Below, piece by piece: positions 60,383 to 64,000 of a stretch of 64,000 nt of DNA. Origin of the DNA: Ktedonosporobacter rubrisoli. GTDB taxonomy: Bacteria; Chloroflexota; Ktedonobacteria; Ktedonobacterales; Ktedonobacteraceae. The notes below the pieces were generated by a model. It was not told the DNA's origin, searched no databases, and worked only from the letters and a program-made list of their open reading frames with translations. Made by a program: the position numbers and the translations under genes. Numbering within the stretch: the first letter of the stretch is position 1; each line of letters starts with the position of its first letter. The stretch spans positions 11,098,001 to 11,162,000 of the forward strand of contig NZ_CP035758.1 of the NCBI RefSeq assembly GCF_004208415.1, in the 5' to 3' direction.

Positions 60383-61342
60383 GTGTTGCGCTTTGATCGT
60401 CAGGAACTGATCCCGGCCGTCATTCAGGATGATGAGACCGGGGAAGTACTTATGGTCGCTTTTATGAATGAGGAAGCTTTACGTTTGACCCGCGAGACAG
60501 GTCATACACACTTTTTTAGTCGTTCACGACAGACTATCTGGCATAAGGGAGAGCAATCGGGAAACGTTCAGGAAGTACGTGGTATTTTTATAAATTGTGA
60601 AGAAAATAGTCTTCTGGTTCGTGTTATACAACACGGCGGTGCCGCCTGTCATGATGGATATCGCAGTTGTTATTATCGCCGTTTATTGCCAGATGATACC
60701 TATCAGGTCGTTGCCCAACGTGTATTTGATCCCAAAGTTGTTTATGCTAAGCACAGCGACGGAGAAGCGTCGCCACAGGAGCCTACAAAAGCCATGGACG
60801 CAACTTCAATTCCTGTTGAAATCCAGCAGAAACTAGAGGCTGAGATGCGCCAGCTCTACGGCGTCTATCTCTACTTGCGCGATCATGATCTCAGCGAGAT
60901 CTCTAATACTTCACGCCTGCTTCAGGAACATAGTCAGAGCTATCTGGTATCGCGCCTTGGCGATGAGCTGCAAGAACTGGCGGATGTACAGAGTGGCGAG
61001 CATATTCACTCTGGGAGACAGCCTGATACTGTATTAGAAGGGAGCCAGGTAGGTTACTGGCTATTTTTGCTCGCGGCTGGCAAAAATGTTCCTTATAACG
61101 AATTTGCGCCCCATGAGGCCCTATTGAAGGGTTTTTGCGCAAATTATGATAATGGGAAAACGATAGAGCTGCGCCAGGAGTGCTTGAGCCTGCTATCCTC
61201 AGAACAGGTAGATACTGTAGCTCGCGGTCTGCAATTAGGCTTTGCCCTTATTGGTTGGGCCTGCTCAGAAGCCAAGATCAGCCCACTTGATCCTGCCGAG
61301 TTTGATCTTGAACAAATGCGGCGCAAGGGTTTGGTAAAATAA
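60383..61342 (+). CDS. hisI: phosphoribosyl-AMP cyclohydrolase fused to a divergent HisE-like domain
   Basis: A 319-residue protein. Residues 1-115 are HisI: GEVLMVAFMNEEALRLTRETGHTHFFSRSR, WHKGEQSGN and the zinc Cys region HGGAACHDGYRSCYYRR. It opens the purine ring in histidine synthesis. About 145-315 form a helical domain where LGDELQELADVQSGEH and QVGYWLFLLAAGKNVPYNE lie in the positions of the HisE pyrophosphohydrolase helices, but the usual E-E-x-x-E and E-x-A-D-L metal ligands are only partly conserved, and the domain is about 60 residues longer than HisE. So activity of this half is uncertain. A GTG start follows GAAGG. A HAD gene follows after 33 bases. Confidence 0.8.
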   Translation: MLRFDRQELIPAVIQDDETGEVLMVAFMNEEALRLTRETGHTHFFSRSRQTIWHKGEQSGNVQEVRGIFINCEENSLLVRVIQHGGAACHDGYRSCYYRRLLPDDTYQVVAQRVFDPKVVYAKHSDGEASPQEPTKAMDATSIPVEIQQKLEAEMRQLYGVYLYLRDHDLSEISNTSRLLQEHSQSYLVSRLGDELQELADVQSGEHIHSGRQPDTVLEGSQVGYWLFLLAAGKNVPYNEFAPHEALLKGFCANYDNGKTIELRQECLSLLSSEQVDTVARGLQLGFALIGWACSEAKISPLDPAEFDLEQMRRKGLVK

Positions 61343-61375
61343 GGCTCCGTGGGAGGGGCGAAAGGAGAAGCAGGG

Positions 61376-62113
61376 ATGACTTCTTTGCAAGCCGTGGTCT
61401 TTGACCTGGGAGGAACGCTGGTTGACTGGCCCGACTGGGATAGCGATGCGGGGCGGCGCTGGGGGCTTTCCTATGATTATCTTGTTGCGTGCTACCCGGA
61501 GCGAAGCTGGCCGTCTCAAGCGGACTATGTACAGGCTATGCGTGAGGCCGAGAAGTATCATTGGCAGCAAGTAGAAGCGCAGCAAACGAGCAGTACGCCC
61601 GCGGCCTTACTCACTGCTGGTTTTAGACGCCTGGACCTGTCTGTTAGCGCTGAGGAATTGTTGGATGCTCTAGATGGCTATGCCCGTGCGGTAGATGGTT
61701 GGGCGATAGTTTTTCCTGATGCCGTCTCAACGCTACAACAGATACGGCAACGCGATCTGCGAATCGGCCTGCTATCGAACACCTGGTGGGCTGCGGAATG
61801 GCATAACGCCGATCTAGTCGTCCATGGATTGGCGCCTCTGTTGGATGAGATTGTGTATACCTCCGATCTGCCTCATTCCAAGCCGCACCCTTCTGTTTTT
61901 CTAGAAGTAACTGCGCGCCTGCAGGTCGAGCCATCGCGCTGCGTGATGGTTGGAGACCGCATGTTTGATGATATTGGAGGTGCGCTAGGCGTGGGGATGC
62001 GGGCGGTATGGCGTGAGACAAAGTATCCCTGGCCACGGCCGGAACAGATTGTCCCCAGCGCCAAAATTTCGGCGCTGGCTGAGCTATTGCCTTTGCTGGA
62101 TGGCTGGCTGTAG
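61376..62113 (+). CDS. HAD-superfamily hydrolase
   Basis: A 245-residue HAD phosphatase of subfamily IA. Motif I is VVFDLGGTLVDW, where the second acidic position of D-x-D is replaced by Gly (D-L-G-G-T), as in many HAD-IA members with altered chemistry. Motif II is IGLLSNTWW, motif III the Lys of HSKPHPSVF, and motif IV CVMVGDRMFDDIGGA with two Asp. The cap domain is helical (residues 20-100). The ATG at 61376 has AAAGGAG nine bases upstream. The 33-base gap to hisI suggests co-transcription. It could supply the missing histidinol-phosphate phosphatase or act elsewhere; the substrate cannot be told. Confidence 0.85.
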   Translation: MTSLQAVVFDLGGTLVDWPDWDSDAGRRWGLSYDYLVACYPERSWPSQADYVQAMREAEKYHWQQVEAQQTSSTPAALLTAGFRRLDLSVSAEELLDALDGYARAVDGWAIVFPDAVSTLQQIRQRDLRIGLLSNTWWAAEWHNADLVVHGLAPLLDEIVYTSDLPHSKPHPSVFLEVTARLQVEPSRCVMVGDRMFDDIGGALGVGMRAVWRETKYPWPRPEQIVPSAKISALAELLPLLDGWL

Positions 62114-62153
62114 CTATCCGGGTTCCGTTTGAGCTCTGGGTATAGATAAAATA

Positions 62154-62181
62154 GGGAGCCTGCTCTAGAGAGCAAGCTCCC
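62154..62181 (-). terminator. leftward intrinsic terminator of ileS
   Basis: On the leftward RNA GGGAGCTTGCTCT pairs with AGAGCAGGCTCCC, with one wobble, and UAUUUUAU follows. It lies 17 bases beyond the ileS stop and also serves as a barrier for the convergent HAD gene. Confidence 0.7.
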
Positions 62182-62198
62182 ATATGGTTGTAAGAAGA

Positions 62199-64000
62199 CT
62201 ACATTTTCCCTAAGACAACTTCAACTTTATAGTTTTCCAGCTTCTTCATCTCGTTAGGAGCGATAGTCTCGCGATAGCTCTCTGTAAATGAGGGCGTATT
62301 TTCATAGCTGATCGAGATGAGCAGATTGTTAGCCAGCGTTTCCTCGCGTATCTGTTGCTCATAGCCAAGCAGAATGTTGGCCAGCTCTGCACTGGTATAG
62401 AAGGCAAGCCCGATGTGATCCTCGATATTGAGGCCGGCCTTCTTGCGCATATCCTGCACAAAATGGGTAAGATCGCGGACGAGACCCTCCTCGCGCAACT
62501 GGGGCGTAATCGTCGTCTCAAGGGCAACGATGTAGCCGCGCTCCTCAGCTGTCACAAAGCCCGCGCGGGCAGTTGCTACTACCTCGACCTCTTCGGCCGT
62601 TAGCTCAATGGGCTGATCTTCAAGCACCAGCTTGAGTAGTCCAGTCTCATTGAGCTGCCTGGCTGCGGCCTGGGCTGTACGCTCATCGAATGACTTAAAG
62701 AGAGCAAGGATTTTCTGCACGCGTGGCCCGAATTTAGGACCAAGGATCTTAACCCGTGGCTTGAGCGTATAAGAGAGCATATCGCTATCATTGCTCATCA
62801 AGGCCAGGTCCTTGATATTGAGCTCCTCAAGCACCTGATTGCTCAGACGCTGCAAAGCCTCTTCCTCAGTGGCGCTGGGTACCTTAACATAGAGAGCATG
62901 GAGCGGCTGGCGCACCCTGATCTGGGCCTTCTCGCGCGCTGAGCGTCCCAGTCCCACGATACGCATCACGAGATGGGTTTCGCGGGTGAGCTGCTCATCG
63001 ATGAGCTCCTCCTTGACCTGTGGCCAATCGCAGAGATGAATACTCAGCGGTGCCTGCTGATCCACGCTACGTACAAGATTTTGATAGAGAGCCTCTGTCA
63101 TGAAGGGCATAAATGGCGCTAGCAGGGTGAGTAGCGTCGTCAGGCATTCGTAGAGCGTCAGATAAGTAGCTAGCTTATCGTCATCGAGCTCTGATTTCCA
63201 GACACGCTCACGGCTGCGCCTCAGATACCAGTTGGACAAATCATCAAGGAAGTCTTGCAGAGCCGCCGCTGGCCTGGTGGTATCATAGTTCTCCAGCCCA
63301 TCGGTAACCTCGCGTATCGTCTGTTGCAGCTCAGAGATGATCCAGCGATCCAGCTCAGTGCGTCGGCTCATCGGCAACTGGTGCTGTGTTGGATCAAACT
63401 GATCGATATTGGCATAGGTAACAAAGAACCAGTAGATGTTCCAAACTTTATCAAGCGTCTTGCGTGCCAGCATCCATTTTTCGCTTAAGCGTACCGGCAA
63501 GCCTGTGTGTGCAGCCTTCTCCATATCCTCTTCCGTGGGGATACGCGGGAAGTTAAGGTTCTGTTCTGGCACATGATTTGTGAAGAGCCAGCGCATCGTA
63601 TCCGAGCCAACACGCTCCGCAGCTTCATCAAAGATGACCTGGTTGCCTTTTGATTTATGCATCGGCGTACCGTCTTCACCCATGACCAGCGCGTAGCCGA
63701 AAAGCTTTTTGTAAGGCGCCGTATTCTCAAGCACAGTGCTCATAACCAGCATCGAATAGAACCAGTTACGGAACTGACCCGGGAATGACTCCGTGACAAA
63801 ATCGGCTGGGAACCACTGTTTCCAATATTCAGGATCTGTGCGATAGTGGAGCGTCGAGTAAGGAACGATACCCGCGTCAAGCCAGGGATTGCCGACATCC
63901 TTGATGCGCGAGACAGTTTCGCCGCACGAACTGCACTTGATTTTGACGGCATCGACCCACGGACGATGCGGCGTATGGCCCTCGAACTCATTCCAGCCTT
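62199..64000 (-). CDS. ileS: isoleucyl-tRNA synthetase, C-terminal part
   Basis: About 600 residues from the window edge to the stop. The edge part (PHRPWVDAVKIKCSSCG, RIKDVGNPWLDAGIVPYSTL) is the end of the catalytic/CP1 region. It is followed by FRNWFYSMLVMSTVLE and the class I signature in the form MHKSKGN rather than KMSKS-KGN. The anticodon-binding helical domain starts around WWL-like positions (LSNWYLRRSRERVWK) and the last 300 residues hold a junction and C-terminal domain (ARAGFVTAEERGYIVALE). The Zn-like pair C-S-S-C is near the edge. The start and HIGH motif are outside the window. The longest M-initiated frame within the window begins at 63752, but homology runs uninterrupted to 64000. 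A terminator follows the gene. Confidence 0.95.
   Translation of the reverse strand, partial: GWNEFEGHTPHRPWVDAVKIKCSSCGETVSRIKDVGNPWLDAGIVPYSTLHYRTDPEYWKQWFPADFVTESFPGQFRNWFYSMLVMSTVLENTAPYKKLFGYALVMGEDGTPMHKSKGNQVIFDEAAERVGSDTMRWLFTNHVPEQNLNFPRIPTEEDMEKAAHTGLPVRLSEKWMLARKTLDKVWNIYWFFVTYANIDQFDPTQHQLPMSRRTELDRWIISELQQTIREVTDGLENYDTTRPAAALQDFLDDLSNWYLRRSRERVWKSELDDDKLATYLTLYECLTTLLTLLAPFMPFMTEALYQNLVRSVDQQAPLSIHLCDWPQVKEELIDEQLTRETHLVMRIVGLGRSAREKAQIRVRQPLHALYVKVPSATEEEALQRLSNQVLEELNIKDLALMSNDSDMLSYTLKPRVKILGPKFGPRVQKILALFKSFDERTAQAAARQLNETGLLKLVLEDQPIELTAEEVEVVATARAGFVTAEERGYIVALETTITPQLREEGLVRDLTHFVQDMRKKAGLNIEDHIGLAFYTSAELANILLGYEQQIREETLANNLLISISYENTPSFTESYRETIAPNEMKKLENYKVEVVLGKM

Overview
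The window looks like chromosomal DNA from a soil-type, morphologically complex Chloroflexota bacterium, most likely class Ktedonobacteria. The grounds are the insertion sequence of the ISKra4 type, the large BTAD/AAA/TPR regulator with a DUF6788-like N-terminus, the stand-alone Clp-N protein, the many paralogous SAM methyltransferases, the pseudokinases and the PP2C proteins, all at roughly 50% GC. This assignment is an inference from gene content; no rRNA or other phylogenetic marker is present, except the C-terminal part of ileS at the right edge.

Left part (1-23.5 kb): an accessory region of short, mostly monocistronic genes. Six class I SAM-dependent methyltransferases lie within 17 kb. 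Between them are a metallophosphoesterase, a Clp-N/RHH-like protein with an operator-like palindrome at its promoter, a predicted pseudokinase, two SnoaL-like proteins (one in an operon with a PadR regulator), a secreted lipoprotein, Dps, a pentapeptide-repeat protein, an EmrB/QacA-type exporter and an FAD monooxygenase. PspA and two double-domain YbjQ-type proteins follow. An intact 1485-bp insertion sequence with 22-bp imperfect inverted repeats and a 9-bp target duplication sits just upstream of a VOC-family gene.

Middle part (25.5-36 kb): a 1335-residue ATPase/TPR regulator, then a run of membrane and secreted proteins ending in a PP2C phosphatase. The run comprises an EamA transporter whose C-terminus is displaced by a frameshift, an anti-sigma-like single-pass protein, a secreted beta-sandwich-like protein, a small membrane protein and the phosphatase. 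Gene order and spacing suggest one signalling unit of unknown input.

Queuosine block (36.3-40.3 kb): queF, queC, queD, queE and folE lie in order on one strand and encode the route from GTP to preQ1. This block looks richer in GC than its surroundings. A long stem precedes queF. The folE gene is interrupted by a 192-residue mini-intein placed exactly before the zinc-binding, catalytically essential Cys of GTP cyclohydrolase I. This is the most striking feature of the window. EcfT and a fused double EcfA follow, then on the opposite strand a candidate ECF substrate-binding protein and an Atz/Trz-type amidohydrolase, perhaps a purine or deazapurine uptake and salvage neighbourhood.

Right part (46.6-64 kb): a pseudokinase-TPR protein, a multi-pass sensor-like membrane protein, a PucR-type regulator flanked by repeated GTCTTATAC boxes, AraC and MocR regulators, an SRPBCC protein, a LacZ-type beta-galactosidase, a HisI fused to a divergent HisE-like domain, a HAD hydrolase and the 3' part of ileS. 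No tRNA, rRNA, CRISPR array or prophage was recognised.
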